This document shows positions 8,213 to 17,462 of a DNA stretch of 64,000 nucleotides, in pieces. Within the stretch, counting starts at the first letter, position 1; every line of letters begins with the position of its first letter. Position numbers and translations under genes: made by a program. The stretch spans positions 62,001 to 126,000 of the forward strand of contig JAFOEU010000002.1 in the NCBI GenBank assembly GCA_017387685.1. The letters run 5' to 3'. This stretch comes from Clostridia bacterium (lineage in GTDB: Bacteria > Bacillota > Clostridia > Oscillospirales > CAG-272). A model generated the notes under the pieces. The model saw only the letters and a list, made by a program, of their open reading frames with translations, ran no database searches and had not been told where the DNA came from.

Positions 8213-10092
8213 TATTTTTCAGATGTGATCTTTGAAGTGATAGTTGAAACGTCTCCGTTGAAGGGGAGGGGAATGGTATGTGTGGTGCCGTTCCAGCCCG
8301 CAACCAAGACCTGCTTGAGATTCTTGTTGCTTCCGTCCCAAAGAACCTTGTTGAAGGATTTTTCCTTGTGAGTAGAGTGAGCGTGAAGACCCATGGGCCA
8401 GATTACGAGCTCGGGTGCCATGATCTTATAGGAATCGGCGATAGCCTTATCGTTACCCCAAGTCTGGTATCCGTGGTGTGCAACCTGAACTACGTCGCAT
8501 TTAAGATCGTTTCCGTAGAGCTTGATGCAGATTGCCATTGCAGGACCGGTGATATCACCCATAACCATTACCGAGCTTGACTTGCCCGACTTGTCGGTTG
8601 TGATCGATCTTACGAGGATGGAGGAGGTGTTAAGCGCATTAGTGGTTGCGGGAGCGAAGTTTTCTACGGTATAAAGTATCTCAAATACAGTATCTCCGAA
8701 GAAGAATCTCTGACCGGTGTGGCAGGTGATGAACTCTGCGCCGACCGATTTTGCCGCGTTGCGGACGCTGTTTGCTGTATTTGCTTCACCGCCGCCGAAG
8801 TTAGCGCCGTGTGAAGAATCGAGCGATTTCTGAATCTCCTTAGGGCTCATAAGGCAGGTGATAACGCGTTCTACAGTAAACTTGCTCTTGAAGGTAGATG
8901 CTTCCTTTTTAAGCATACCCATATGGTCGCCGTGTGCGTGGGAGACGAACCAAGCCGCGATGCGGATGTCCTTGCCCGAAGCATAGCCCTTAGCCTGCTC
9001 TGTGATGGCGTTAATGAGGTTGTTTGCCCAATAGCTGCTGTTTGTATCGTGACCGCCGTCAACGATTACGAAGGAGCCGTCGGAAAGACGGTAGAGAAGC
9101 GAAAGACCGTTGCCCTTGTAGCCGCCGCTGCTTTCCTTAAACTCACATCCGAGCATCGTGATCTGCGTGGTGGTGACGGTGGGGCGGTTGTTTTCGGATT
9201 CAAGACCGATGAGAGTCTTCTCATCAAAGGGCTCGATGATGATACGGCATTCATCGTAGGGCTTGTAATAGCCTACGTTAACCGTGTAATCCGAGCTGTA
9301 AAGAGTGTTAAAAACGTTTCCGCTGAGGTCACTTCCGGTGTACTTCTTATATCCGCTTGCCTCAAGCTCGGATACGTAGGCGTTGTATTCGTCAAGCGTA
9401 ACGTCGCCGAGGATGACCTGATTGCACTTGAGGTCGGAGGTCGAGGTGGCGATGAAGGAGGACTCTTCAAGCACGGGAACCGCGCAGAGATCCTTTGAGC
9501 CGCTGTGGAGCTCAACTACGTTGAGTGCCTCGGAGGGGATAGAAACGTTAACTGTTCCGTTTTCATTGATGATATGCTCGGATACGATCTGAATAAAATC
9601 ATTTACAGCACTTTTGATAGCCTGATCGGTGTAACCGAAGATAACGATCTTGTTGCCGACGGCTTTGATGGTGTATTCACCGTATTTGAGTCCCGAGATT
9701 GCCTCTGCTACCTGAGGATGACGGGTGTTACCGACGAGGATCTCAAATGTGGAAGCATCGTATTCTTCGGATGCTCTCTTGAAATCGTCGCCCATAGTGA
9801 ATCTGACCTTGGTCAGCGCGTCGATCTCGTCGCGGATACTGATCGCAGAGGAAACGTATGCGTGTTCGGACGTAAGATCCTGAGGACGAATGATCTTAAA
9901 TGCGGCTTTGCCGTCAACTATGAGGTCAAGATTTTGGTTTACGGGTTCTGTCGGCTGAGTGGTTTCGGTAAGCTCGCCCTGAATGGGGGCGGTAGTATCG
10001 TCGCCTGTGCTCTCGGGAGTACAGGATACGAGAATTCCGAGTGTGATTACGAGCGCGAGCAGAAAAGAGGTTAGACGAAGTTTGTTTTTCAT
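8212..10092 (-). CDS. Lipoprotein: GH-type N-domain + ComEC-like metallo-beta-lactamase domain (copy 1)
   Basis: 626 residues. Lipobox LVSC (Cys24) and acidic Thr-rich linker to about 55. Residues 62-170 form an alpha/beta domain (IIRPQDL, EILVGNTRHP, GDYTIKAVGNKIVIFGYT-like) resembling the domain that precedes catalytic domains in several glycosidase families (GH67/GH20-like). Residues 325-620 are a metallo-beta-lactamase fold: VIVDGGHD, metal motif HAHGDH (385-390), late GD and AHHGY. That pattern is closest to the ComEC/Rec2 subgroup, whose members cut phosphodiesters, but the substrate is unproven. RBS AAAGGAAA precedes the ATG; in-frame codons further up lie in the leader. Paralogous to the next two genes, each with its own promoter and terminator. 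Confidence 0.88.
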   Translation of the reverse strand: MKNKLRLTSFLLALVITLGILVSCTPESTGDDTTAPIQGELTETTQPTEPVNQNLDLIVDGKAAFKIIRPQDLTSEHAYVSSAISIRDEIDALTKVRFTMGDDFKRASEEYDASTFEILVGNTRHPQVAEAISGLKYGEYTIKAVGNKIVIFGYTDQAIKSAVNDFIQIVSEHIINENGTVNVSIPSEALNVVELHSGSKDLCAVPVLEESSFIATSTSDLKCNQVILGDVTLDEYNAYVSELEASGYKKYTGSDLSGNVFNTLYSSDYTVNVGYYKPYDECRIIIEPFDEKTLIGLESENNRPTVTTTQITMLGCEFKESSGGYKGNGLSLLYRLSDGSFVIVDGGHDTNSSYWANNLINAITEQAKGYASGKDIRIAAWFVSHAHGDHMGMLKKEASTFKSKFTVERVITCLMSPKEIQKSLDSSHGANFGGGEANTANSVRNAAKSVGAEFITCHTGQRFFFGDTVFEILYTVENFAPATTNALNTSSILVRSITTDKSGKSSSVMVMGDITGPAMAICIKLYGNDLKCDVVQVAHHGYQTWGNDKAIADSYKIMAPELVIWPMGLHAHSTHKEKSFNKVLWDGSNKNLKQVLVAGWNGTTHTIPLPFNGDVSTITSKITSEK

Positions 10093-10121
10093 CTGTGTTT
10101 CCTTTCTTTGGTAAAATTTGT

Positions 10122-10150
10122 GTATTTGATATAAGATACCGATCAAATAC
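10122..10150 (-). promoter_or_regulatory. Leader hairpin before MBL copy 1
   Basis: GTATTTGAT and ATCAAATAC pair perfectly (9 bp) around an 11-nt loop, between the promoter and the ribosome binding site. No T-tract follows, so it is not a terminator. It could stabilise the mRNA or bind a regulator. Confidence 0.45.
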
Positions 10151-10159
10151 ATTTTAAAA

Positions 10160-10188
10160 ATTATACCATTTTACCATTAAAAAATCAA
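10160..10188 (-). promoter_or_regulatory. Sigma-A promoter of MBL copy 1
   Basis: Minus strand: TTGATT, 17 bp, TATAAT with extended TGG. Confidence 0.75.
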
Positions 10189-10246
10189 GTCGGTATTGGA
10201 TATTTTGTTTTAAAATAAAATGGCAGGATGTGTAATTACACAAAAA

Positions 10247-10278
10247 CAGCCGCTCCGAGAAGAAACTCGGAGCGGCTG
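10247..10278 (-). terminator. Terminator of MBL copy 2
   Basis: GCCGCTCCGAG / CTCGGAGCGGC stem, followed on the minus strand by TTTTTG. Confidence 0.88.
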
Positions 10279-10287
10279 ATGCTGTGT

Positions 10288-12153
10288 TTAGTTCTGCTTG
10301 GTTATCTTGGATGTTATTGAAGCGGGATTTCCGTTGTAGGGAAGAGGAACGATGTATTGTGTTCCGCTCCATCCCGCAACGTATACTTGCTGAAGATTCT
10401 TGTTTGTGCCGTCCCAAAGGACCTTATTATACGCCTTGTTTTTATAACTTTCATAAGCGTGAAGTCCCATGGGCCAGAGAACGATCTCGGGGGACATACG
10501 CCTGTAAGAGGCGATCATTGCGCGGTCGTTACCCCAGGTTCCATAGCCGTGGTGCGCGACCTGAACTACTTCGCTTCTGAGTTCGGTTCCGTAGATCTCA
10601 TTGCATATCTCCATCGCGGGACCGGTCACGTCGCCCATTACCATGACGCGTGTGGACTTGCCCGATTTATCCGTTGTGATCGAACGGAAAAGAAGGCTCG
10701 AGGTATTGAGCGCGTTTGCGATTTTTGGGGCGAAATCGTCAACGGTATAAAGAATCTCAAATACCGTGTCGCCGATGTAGTAACGCTGACCCGTGTGGCA
10801 TACTACCAGCTCGGCTTGGAGAGCTTTTGCTGATTGACGAATAGAGTTACGCGCGGTGCCTTCGCCGCTGCTGAAATTGCTGCCGTAGGAGGACCCGAGA
10901 GATTTTTCAAACTCGCTGTCGCTCATAAGGTTAGCTATGAATCGCTCGACAGTAAATTGCTTGAACTTTGCAACCTCTGCTTTTAACATACCCATATGGT
11001 CGCCGTGAGCGTGGGTTATGAACCAAGCTGCGATGCGGATGTCCTTGCCGGTCGCGTAACCCTTTGCCTGCTCCTTGATCGCGTTGATAAGGTTGTCTGC
11101 AAAGATGGCGGAATTGGTGGTGTGACCTCCGTCTACTATGACGAACGATCCATCGGAAAGTCTGTAAAGAAGCGAAAGACCGTTGCCCTTATAAGAGCCG
11201 TCGCTTCCCTGATATTCACAGCCGAGCATAGTGATCTGCGTGGTTGTGACCGTGGGGCGGTTGTTGTCGGATTCAAGACCGATGAGAGTTTTGGGCGTGA
11301 AGGGCTCCATAATTATACGGCACTCTCCGCGCTTTTCGTAATAACCGACGTTGAGTGTGTATTCGCTGTTATAGAGAGTGGCAAAAAGATTGCCGTTTAT
11401 ATCGTTGGTGGTATATTTTGCATATCCCATAGATTCAAGCTCGGTGATATAGGCGTCATAGCCGTTGAGGTGTGCGTTCGCGAGCACGAGCTGTTTACCG
11501 TCGATATCGGAGTCCGAGGTGCAAGAATATGTTGCACCGCCGTAAACGGGGAGGTTCGAGAGCCACGCGGATTCCTCGTCTGTGCCCGAAATGTTCAGCT
11601 CTTCAAACGGGAGTATTACCGTGCCGTCTTCGGCGATATTGTTTTTGACGATCTCGATGAAGGCATCAGCCGCGCACTCCATAGCTTCGGGAGTATATCC
11701 GAAGACAACGATCTTGTTGCCTACCTGTTTAACTGTATAGTCGCTGTATTTAAGCCCCGCGATAGCCTCGGATTTCTCAGGATATGCGGTTTCACCGACG
11801 AGGATCTCATATGTCGAGCTGTCAAATTCCTCGGAATCCTTCTTGAAATCGTCGAGCATAGTGACGGTAATACCCGTCGCGGCTTCGATTTCGTCGCGTA
11901 TTTTAAGTGCAGCTGCAACCGAAGGATCATCGGACGGGAGATCCTTGGGACGGATGATCGTAAAGCTTGTTTCTCCGTTTACGATAAAGTCAAACGACGT
12001 GGGAGCTTCGACTGCTGCCGTGGTTTCTTCAGCGGATGTATCAGGCACGTCTGTCACGGATGGAGCAGAGGTATCTTCGTTACATCCTACGAGAAGAGAG
12101 AGTGCCATAATAAGAGTTAAAATGAGGGCAAAGATACTGATTTTCTTTTTCAT
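10288..12153 (-). CDS. Lipoprotein: GH-type N-domain + ComEC-like metallo-beta-lactamase domain (copy 2)
   Basis: 621 residues. Same architecture as its neighbours: lipobox LVGC (Cys24), linker, N-domain with IIRPKDLPSDDPSVAAALKI and EILVGETAYPEKSEAI, a linker domain with LGYYEK-type strands, then the hydrolase domain with FITHAHGDHMGML, VMGDVTGPAME and AHHGYGTWGND. Metal ligands are intact, so an active enzyme is expected. RBS AAAGGAC lies upstream of ATG 12153. Own promoter and terminator show that the three copies can be expressed separately. Substrate unknown; nuclease-like or other phosphodiester cleavage outside the cell is the leading guess from the ComEC similarity. Confidence 0.87.
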   Translation of the reverse strand: MKKKISIFALILTLIMALSLLVGCNEDTSAPSVTDVPDTSAEETTAAVEAPTSFDFIVNGETSFTIIRPKDLPSDDPSVAAALKIRDEIEAATGITVTMLDDFKKDSEEFDSSTYEILVGETAYPEKSEAIAGLKYSDYTVKQVGNKIVVFGYTPEAMECAADAFIEIVKNNIAEDGTVILPFEELNISGTDEESAWLSNLPVYGGATYSCTSDSDIDGKQLVLANAHLNGYDAYITELESMGYAKYTTNDINGNLFATLYNSEYTLNVGYYEKRGECRIIMEPFTPKTLIGLESDNNRPTVTTTQITMLGCEYQGSDGSYKGNGLSLLYRLSDGSFVIVDGGHTTNSAIFADNLINAIKEQAKGYATGKDIRIAAWFITHAHGDHMGMLKAEVAKFKQFTVERFIANLMSDSEFEKSLGSSYGSNFSSGEGTARNSIRQSAKALQAELVVCHTGQRYYIGDTVFEILYTVDDFAPKIANALNTSSLLFRSITTDKSGKSTRVMVMGDVTGPAMEICNEIYGTELRSEVVQVAHHGYGTWGNDRAMIASYRRMSPEIVLWPMGLHAYESYKNKAYNKVLWDGTNKNLQQVYVAGWSGTQYIVPLPYNGNPASITSKITKQN

Positions 12154-12195
12154 ATCTTAATGTCCTTTCTGCATTTACGCGGTGCGCTTTAGGTT

Positions 12196-12224
12196 ATTAT
12201 AACATTTTTAGACTTCGATTTCAA
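12196..12224 (-). promoter_or_regulatory. Sigma-A promoter of MBL copy 2
   Basis: Minus strand: TTGAAA, 17 bp, TATAAT. Confidence 0.75.
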
Positions 12225-12253
12225 TACTTTAAACGAAATTTGACAAAAAGAAA

Positions 12254-12280
12254 ACCGAAGCCGCGCGCGGCGGCTTCGGT
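12254..12280 (-). terminator. Terminator of MBL copy 3
   Basis: ACCGAAGCCGC / GCGGCTTCGGT, followed on the minus strand by a T-rich stretch. Confidence 0.88.
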
Positions 12281-12290
12281 ATATGATTGA

Positions 12291-14168
12291 TTACTTGCTG
12301 GTGATCTTGGAGGTGATGCTATCAGGGCTTCCGCTGTAGGGCAGGGGAACGATGTGCTGAGTGTTGTTCCAACCTGCAACGTAGAGCTGCTGGAAGTTCT
12401 TGTTTGTGCCGTCCCAAAGAACCTTGTTATAGGACTTTTCCTTATAGTTGGGGAAGGCATTCGAGCCCTGAGGCCAAAGAACGATCTCGGGTGCCATGTA
12501 CTTATATGCGGTAGCCATAGCGGAGTCGTTACCCCAAGTGGTATAGCCGTGGTGAGCAACCTGAACGATCTGCGCTCTCATATCGTGGCCGTACATCTTG
12601 TTACAGATAGCCATTGCGGGACCGGTAACGTCGCCCATTACCATGGTGGTGCTGGACTTGCCGGACGCGTCGGTGGTGATTGCACGGACGAGAATGGTGG
12701 AGGTGTTAAGTGCGTTTACGAGCTGAGGACCGTAGCTTTCAACGGTGTAGAGAATCTCGAATACGGTGTCGCCGAAGAAGAAGCGCTGACCAACGTGGCA
12801 AACGATGAAGTCTGCACCCATATTAGCGGCAGCGGTTCTGGTTGCGTCGTCGCCCGAGCCCTCGGTGCTCGACCAGTTGTTGCTGTATGCGTTGATCGAC
12901 TTAGTACGCTCCGAGTCGGTCATGAAGTTTGCGATAACGCGCTCAACGGTGAATTTCTTGAACGCAGAGGACTTGCTGTTGAGCATACCGTTGTGGTCGC
13001 CGTGGCAGTGGGAAACAAACCAAGCCGCGATGCGGATATCCTTGCCGGTTGCGTAATCCTTAGCCTGCTCCTCGATCGCCTTGACGAGGTTGTTAGCCCA
13101 GATATCTGCGCTTCCGGAGTGACCGCCGTCAACGATTACGAAGGAACCGTCGGAAAGTCTGAAGAGAAGGGAAAGACCGTTACCTACGAAGCTTCCGTCG
13201 CCCTTCTGATACTCACAGCCAAGCATAGTGATCTGAGAGGTGGTGACGGTGGGACGGTTGTTATCAGCAGCAAGGCCGATGAGAGTTTCCTCGGAGAAGG
13301 GCTCCATAATAATACGGCACTCGTCGTAGGGCTTGTAGTAGCCTACGTTAAGGGTGAGTTCCTTGTTGTAAAGGGTGGTGAAAAGGTTGCCGCTGAAGTC
13401 GCTTCCGGTGTACTTTGTGAAGCCTGCGCCTTCAAGCTTGGTTATGTAAGCGTTGTAGCCCTCGAGAGTTACGTCCTCAAGAATGATTTCGTCGCAATCA
13501 AGGTTGGATTCGTAGGTGCCGGAGAAGGTTGCACCGTCGAAGGTGGGAAGGACGGAGAGGTGCTTGGAGCCGCTGTGCTCCTCAACGATGTTGAGTGCCT
13601 CAACGGGGATGGATACGTTATACTTGCCGTCGGTCTCGACTGCGTATTCCTTAACGAGCTTTGCGAACTGCTTTGCCGCGTAGGAGATAGCGTCATAGGT
13701 GAAGCCGAAAACAACGATCTTGTTGCCTACTGCCTTGATGGTGTAGTCGCCGTAGCTGAGACCTGAGATAGCCTCACCGATCTGCGCGTGAGCGGTGTGA
13801 CCTACAAGGATCTCGACGGTGGAGTCATCGTATTCCTCGGTTGCCTTCTTGAAGTCGTCTGCCATAGAGAACTTTACTCCGGTGGCATCCTCGATCTCGT
13901 TACGGATCTTAACTGCTGCAACAACGGAAGCGTCGGTGGATGCAAGATCCTTCGGACGAATGATCTTTACCTGAGCTTCGCCGTTAACTATGAGGTCAAA
14001 GGTAGATGCTTGTGCGGGGGTAGTGTCTTCTGCCGTGGTCTCGGGAGTTACGGTAGTCTCGGGAGCAACGGTAGTCTCTTCGGTAGAACCGGTTTCGCAG
14101 GAAGCGAAGAGTCCGATCACTATGATCAGCGTCAAAAGAAGTGCTGTAAGACGAATATTAAATTTCAT
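12291..14168 (-). CDS. Lipoprotein: GH-type N-domain + ComEC-like metallo-beta-lactamase domain (copy 3)
   Basis: 625 residues. Lipobox FASC (Cys24), a long Thr/Glu/Pro linker (TVAPETTVTPETTAEDTT), N-domain (IIRPKDLASTDASVVAAVKI, EILVGHTAHAQIGEAI, GDYTIKAVGNKIVVFGFT), then the hydrolase domain with FVSHCHGDHNGML in place of the HAHGDHMGML of the other copies, and VQVAHHGYTTWGND. The change next to the metal site may alter substrate choice (inference). It is the first of the three copies in reading direction. RBS AAAGGAAAA precedes ATG 14168; the open frame upstream is leader. Confidence 0.87.
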   Translation of the reverse strand: MKFNIRLTALLLTLIIVIGLFASCETGSTEETTVAPETTVTPETTAEDTTPAQASTFDLIVNGEAQVKIIRPKDLASTDASVVAAVKIRNEIEDATGVKFSMADDFKKATEEYDDSTVEILVGHTAHAQIGEAISGLSYGDYTIKAVGNKIVVFGFTYDAISYAAKQFAKLVKEYAVETDGKYNVSIPVEALNIVEEHSGSKHLSVLPTFDGATFSGTYESNLDCDEIILEDVTLEGYNAYITKLEGAGFTKYTGSDFSGNLFTTLYNKELTLNVGYYKPYDECRIIMEPFSEETLIGLAADNNRPTVTTSQITMLGCEYQKGDGSFVGNGLSLLFRLSDGSFVIVDGGHSGSADIWANNLVKAIEEQAKDYATGKDIRIAAWFVSHCHGDHNGMLNSKSSAFKKFTVERVIANFMTDSERTKSINAYSNNWSSTEGSGDDATRTAAANMGADFIVCHVGQRFFFGDTVFEILYTVESYGPQLVNALNTSTILVRAITTDASGKSSTTMVMGDVTGPAMAICNKMYGHDMRAQIVQVAHHGYTTWGNDSAMATAYKYMAPEIVLWPQGSNAFPNYKEKSYNKVLWDGTNKNFQQLYVAGWNNTQHIVPLPYSGSPDSITSKITSK

Positions 14169-14210
14169 CTGAGTTTTCCTTTCTTTCGGTAGAAATGGTA
14201 TTGTCCTAAA

Positions 14211-14239
14211 ATTATACCATTCTTTGCCCATATTTTCAA
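14211..14239 (-). promoter_or_regulatory. Sigma-A promoter of MBL copy 3
   Basis: Minus strand: TTGAAA, 17 bp, TATAAT with extended TGG. Confidence 0.75.
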
Positions 14240-14284
14240 CACTTTTGTGTGAATTTTCACAAATCCTTAATATAAAAATTTTGC

Positions 14285-14968
14285 TTATTCCTCGCCAAGC
14301 GCGCTCCGTAACTTGTCAAGTGCGCTTTTTTCTATGCGGCTGACGTAAGATCTGGATATGCCAAGCAAATCCGCCGCTTCCTTTTGTGTTTTCGGATTTC
14401 TTCCCGATAGACCGTAGCGAAGGTATATGATCTGCCTCTCGCGCGGAGTCAGTATCGTGTTTATATAAGAAAGCGCGCGCCGCGCGAGCAGACGTCTGTC
14501 AAGCTCCTCTGCCATATTTTCATCGGTACTGATGATGTCCTCGTAGGTCAGCGGATTGCCGTCGCGGTCTGTGTCGATAGCCTCGTTGATCGATACCTCG
14601 TTTTGCAGCTTTTTCTGACTTCGAAAGTGCATCAGTATCTCGTTCTGTATACATTTTGCCGCGTAAGTTGCGAATCGGGTGCCGTGAACGGGATCGAATG
14701 AATCAACACCCTTAATCAGACCTATCGTGCCGAGAGAAACGAGATCTTCCTGGTCGCTTGAGGTAGAATAATATTTCCTTACTATGTGAGAAACAAGGCG
14801 CAGGTTGTGCACGATCAGCTTTTCTCGCGCTTTGAGATCCCCCTTGCGTGCAAGAATAAATGCTTCTCGCTCCTCCTTGGCGTCAAGTGGAGGCGGAAAG
14901 CCTTGCGGTGTAGAGATGCCGAGCATTGAGTGAAGCAACCGCGCAAGTATCGAAAGAATATTTAACAT
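14285..14968 (-). CDS. sigK: RNA polymerase sporulation sigma factor sigma-K
   Basis: 227 residues. Late mother-cell sigma factor that directs coat and cortex genes. Sigma region 2 is visible as HNLRLVSHIVRKYY, SSDQEDLVSLGTIGLIKGVD and FATYAAKCIQNEILMHFRS; region 4 as LTPRERQIIYLRYGL and the helix-turn-helix KEAADLLGISRSYVSRIEKSAL. A hydrophobic N-terminus (MLNILSILARLLHSMLGI) resembles the pro-sequence removed by SpoIVFB in Bacillus. The gene is uninterrupted: there is no skin-type element. RBS AAGGAG lies before the ATG. I did not find a convincing sigma-E promoter by eye, although GAATACAAT on the minus strand near 15000 is close to a sigma-E -10. Confidence 0.93.
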   Translation of the reverse strand: MLNILSILARLLHSMLGISTPQGFPPPLDAKEEREAFILARKGDLKAREKLIVHNLRLVSHIVRKYYSTSSDQEDLVSLGTIGLIKGVDSFDPVHGTRFATYAAKCIQNEILMHFRSQKKLQNEVSINEAIDTDRDGNPLTYEDIISTDENMAEELDRRLLARRALSYINTILTPRERQIIYLRYGLSGRNPKTQKEAADLLGISRSYVSRIEKSALDKLRSALGEE

Positions 14969-15110
14969 AGCGGACTCCTTTGTAGATGCTTAATACTTGA
15001 TTGTATTCCTTTGCAGGCACATTTTTGCTTGTCCGGGATGGAAATGGCTTCCAAAAATATTTTGAGGATGTGAAAAGTTTTGTACGCTATGTAAATTTTA
15101 CGTAATACTA

Positions 15111-15140
15111 TTGACAATATATGATAAAAAATGATAAAAT
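15111..15140 (+). promoter_or_regulatory. Sigma-A promoter of the secreted Cys-His hydrolase
   Basis: TTGACA (15111-15116), 18 bp, TAAAAT (15135-15140) with extended TGA. It overlaps an in-frame ATG at 15121, which therefore cannot be the start. Confidence 0.75.
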
Positions 15141-15177
15141 AGTCTATAATTATTTTCTTTTGCAACGGAGAAATTCA

Positions 15178-17406
15178 GTGAAAAATATATTTTTGAAAAA
15201 GCTGCTTTGCTTCATCCTTTGTGTGAGTACGTTAATTCCTTGCCTGCCGATTAATATCGGTGCGGCTGTCGAGATACCTACCGACAAGTCTCTGCTCGAG
15301 CGCGTAGAATATTATTATGCATGGGCTAAGCGATATAATAATAACGAGTCGTTCAAAAACTACTGCGCGCATTACGTTAATCTCCAACTTCAGCTTCTTG
15401 GCATCAATAAAAAATACGTCGGCGGAAACGGCAACGACGAATACGATAACTATAAAAATCTTCAGCGCAGCCAGGGCGGACGCAAGATACATAATTATCC
15501 CGCAAATAACGCGAATTTTAAAGACATTCTCTACGAAATATCCTCGCTCGGTCCCGTTGTTACCGACGTTTTGGTCGGCTTTCAATGGACGAATACAAAT
15601 GCGGGCAAAAAATACGGTCATACGTTTTTTATCCACGGCATAATCGGAGAGTACGTTTATTTTTCGGACAGCTTCACATTTACCTTCAAAGGAAAGACCT
15701 ATAAAGAAGGCACTCCGATCAAGTGGACGATAGACCAGGTTGTTGCATATTACGGAAGAAGCTCGCATTACACGGTCGAGGGACTTATATGGTTTGAGGA
15801 TGAGGCTCTCTCGCAGGCACTCGGAATGGAGACGGACGGCTCATCCGGAGGCACCGCGGGAGGTACTTCGGGCGGTAGCCAAAGCACGATTACAACGGGC
15901 GCGGGCGTTTACGAGATAACTTATAGCTCGGGAATGCGCCTGAGAAGCGGCCCCGGTACCAATTATACAAGCCTTGAGGTTATACCCAACGGTGCGTCGG
16001 TGTATGTCACTGAGGTGCAAGGCGATTGGGGATATTTATACTATAACGGAAAATTCGGATGGACATGCTTGCCGTCTTATACGAAGAGGACAGGTAATTT
16101 GCCGAAATTCCTGCTGGACACCTATAACGGTTCGACGCCGGTATCGAGAGTCGGAAAATCAAGCCTGAAGGAAGCTCTTTCGGCTGCAAGTAACACCTCG
16201 AAATATAACTATACCGTCATCGCTACCGCGAACGTAAAGCTGGCAGCGAATACCTCGATTAACGAGGGAGTTACGCTTTCTCTCGGAAGCTTCAGCTTTG
16301 ATAAAGGAAAATACACCTTCACGCTGAACGGAGGAGTCGTTCGTTCGGATAAGTCCATCAAAGCACTTGCAGACGATCCCATGATAAACGAGAACGTCAG
16401 CGGCGGTGCTTACGTCTATATGGGACACATCGTTGAAATGTCTTTTACAGGCCTGAGCCTTATTATCAATGATAACGTTTCTATGCGCTTGACCGCAACG
16501 GTAGAAGGTGTTGATAAGCTCAAAAAACCCGAAGTCGTGATGATTACGACTGACAAGTCCGGCTTCAAGAGCGAATATAAGCCCGATTCTGCAAAGAATG
16601 GCGTTTACGTTTTTACCACCGAAGGTATTCCCGCACGTAAGCTTGGCGATGCGATAAAGTTTGCTATCTGTGTCAGATCAAGCACGTTCGGTTCCTCCGG
16701 ATCGGTTACCGGTGCCGAGATATCACTTTCTCCCCGCGACTACGTCGGCTTAAGTTACGGTAGCGGAGAGAAACTTGACAATCTGCTTTCTTCGATGCTA
16801 AATTACGGCACTGAGGCACAGATCTTTGTCGGCTACAACGAATCCACTCCCGCCAATTCGATTCTCCCCGAGAATATGAAAAATCCCGCTTTCGACGATT
16901 CCGTTCTTGTTAAGGCAAACGGAGTGCCGAGAATAGATTATAATTCCACGGTGCATATCAGTCACGCGCGCCTTGTTCTCCTTGACGGCGTTTCTTTGCG
17001 TCTGCTTATAGGCGAAGAAGAGGATTCCGGAAGCTCCACGCTCTCGCTCCTCGTTTGGACGGAGGAGGACTACCTAGATATCTGCCAAAAGGCTGCTGCG
17101 GCGGGCAAGGATATCTCCGATTGTCTTGTAAACGGTACTCAGACCTATACCCTTAAGGATGTGGAGGGCGCGTTCACTCTCGATAACATTCCCCCCAAGA
17201 AATTTGCCGATACCTACTATTTCCGCCTCTGCCAGACGGACGGTAACAAGGTGCTCTACGATTATCTGTTCTCATACAGCGTTACTACCTACTGTAACGA
17301 TATGCTTTCAAATGGCGAAGAAGATGATACCGATTCCCTTTGTATGGCAATAGCACAGTACAGTGCCGCCGCAAGAGATTATTTCGGATATGAGATAAAC
17401 GGATAA
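15178..17406 (+). CDS. Secreted Cys-His hydrolase-like protein with SH3 domain and two C-terminal repeats
   Basis: 742 residues from GTG 15178 (CGGAG 7 nt upstream; the ATG at 15121 is inside the promoter). Signal peptide ending near GAA-VEIP. Residues 35-215 have a papain-like arrangement: Cys in FKNYCAHYVNLQLQLLG and His in KKYGHTFFIHGIIG, followed by YFSDSF; CHAP or C39-like amidase/peptidase is the nearest idea. After a Gly/Ser linker comes a bacterial SH3 domain (MRLRSGPGTNYTSLEVIPNG to GWTCLP, about 255-310). The C-terminal half has two copies of a beta domain followed by a helix ending in a LLNYGTEAQIFVGY or IAQYSAAARDYFGY motif. Likely acts on the cell wall or on extracellular polymers; substrate unproven. 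Confidence 0.75.
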   Translation: MKNIFLKKLLCFILCVSTLIPCLPINIGAAVEIPTDKSLLERVEYYYAWAKRYNNNESFKNYCAHYVNLQLQLLGINKKYVGGNGNDEYDNYKNLQRSQGGRKIHNYPANNANFKDILYEISSLGPVVTDVLVGFQWTNTNAGKKYGHTFFIHGIIGEYVYFSDSFTFTFKGKTYKEGTPIKWTIDQVVAYYGRSSHYTVEGLIWFEDEALSQALGMETDGSSGGTAGGTSGGSQSTITTGAGVYEITYSSGMRLRSGPGTNYTSLEVIPNGASVYVTEVQGDWGYLYYNGKFGWTCLPSYTKRTGNLPKFLLDTYNGSTPVSRVGKSSLKEALSAASNTSKYNYTVIATANVKLAANTSINEGVTLSLGSFSFDKGKYTFTLNGGVVRSDKSIKALADDPMINENVSGGAYVYMGHIVEMSFTGLSLIINDNVSMRLTATVEGVDKLKKPEVVMITTDKSGFKSEYKPDSAKNGVYVFTTEGIPARKLGDAIKFAICVRSSTFGSSGSVTGAEISLSPRDYVGLSYGSGEKLDNLLSSMLNYGTEAQIFVGYNESTPANSILPENMKNPAFDDSVLVKANGVPRIDYNSTVHISHARLVLLDGVSLRLLIGEEEDSGSSTLSLLVWTEEDYLDICQKAAAAGKDISDCLVNGTQTYTLKDVEGAFTLDNIPPKKFADTYYFRLCQTDGNKVLYDYLFSYSVTTYCNDMLSNGEEDDTDSLCMAIAQYSAAARDYFGYEING

Positions 17407-17416
17407 AATGATAAAA

Positions 17417-17446
17417 CAAAAGCCTGCTCGGTTGAGCAGGCTTTTT
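17417..17446. terminator. Bidirectional terminator
   Basis: AAAGCCTGCTC / GAGCAGGCTTT around GGTT, with flanking A and T tracts, between convergent genes. Confidence 0.92.
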
Positions 17447-17462
17447 GTATTGAATTTGTAAA

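Noticed and set aside
14969..15060. Sigma-E promoter for sigK
   Set aside because: GAATACAAT on the minus strand resembles a -10 element, but no matching -35 was found at the right spacing.
15121..15177. ATG start at 15121 for the secreted hydrolase
   Set aside because: It lies between the -35 and -10 boxes of the promoter; GTG 15178 has an RBS and begins the signal peptide.
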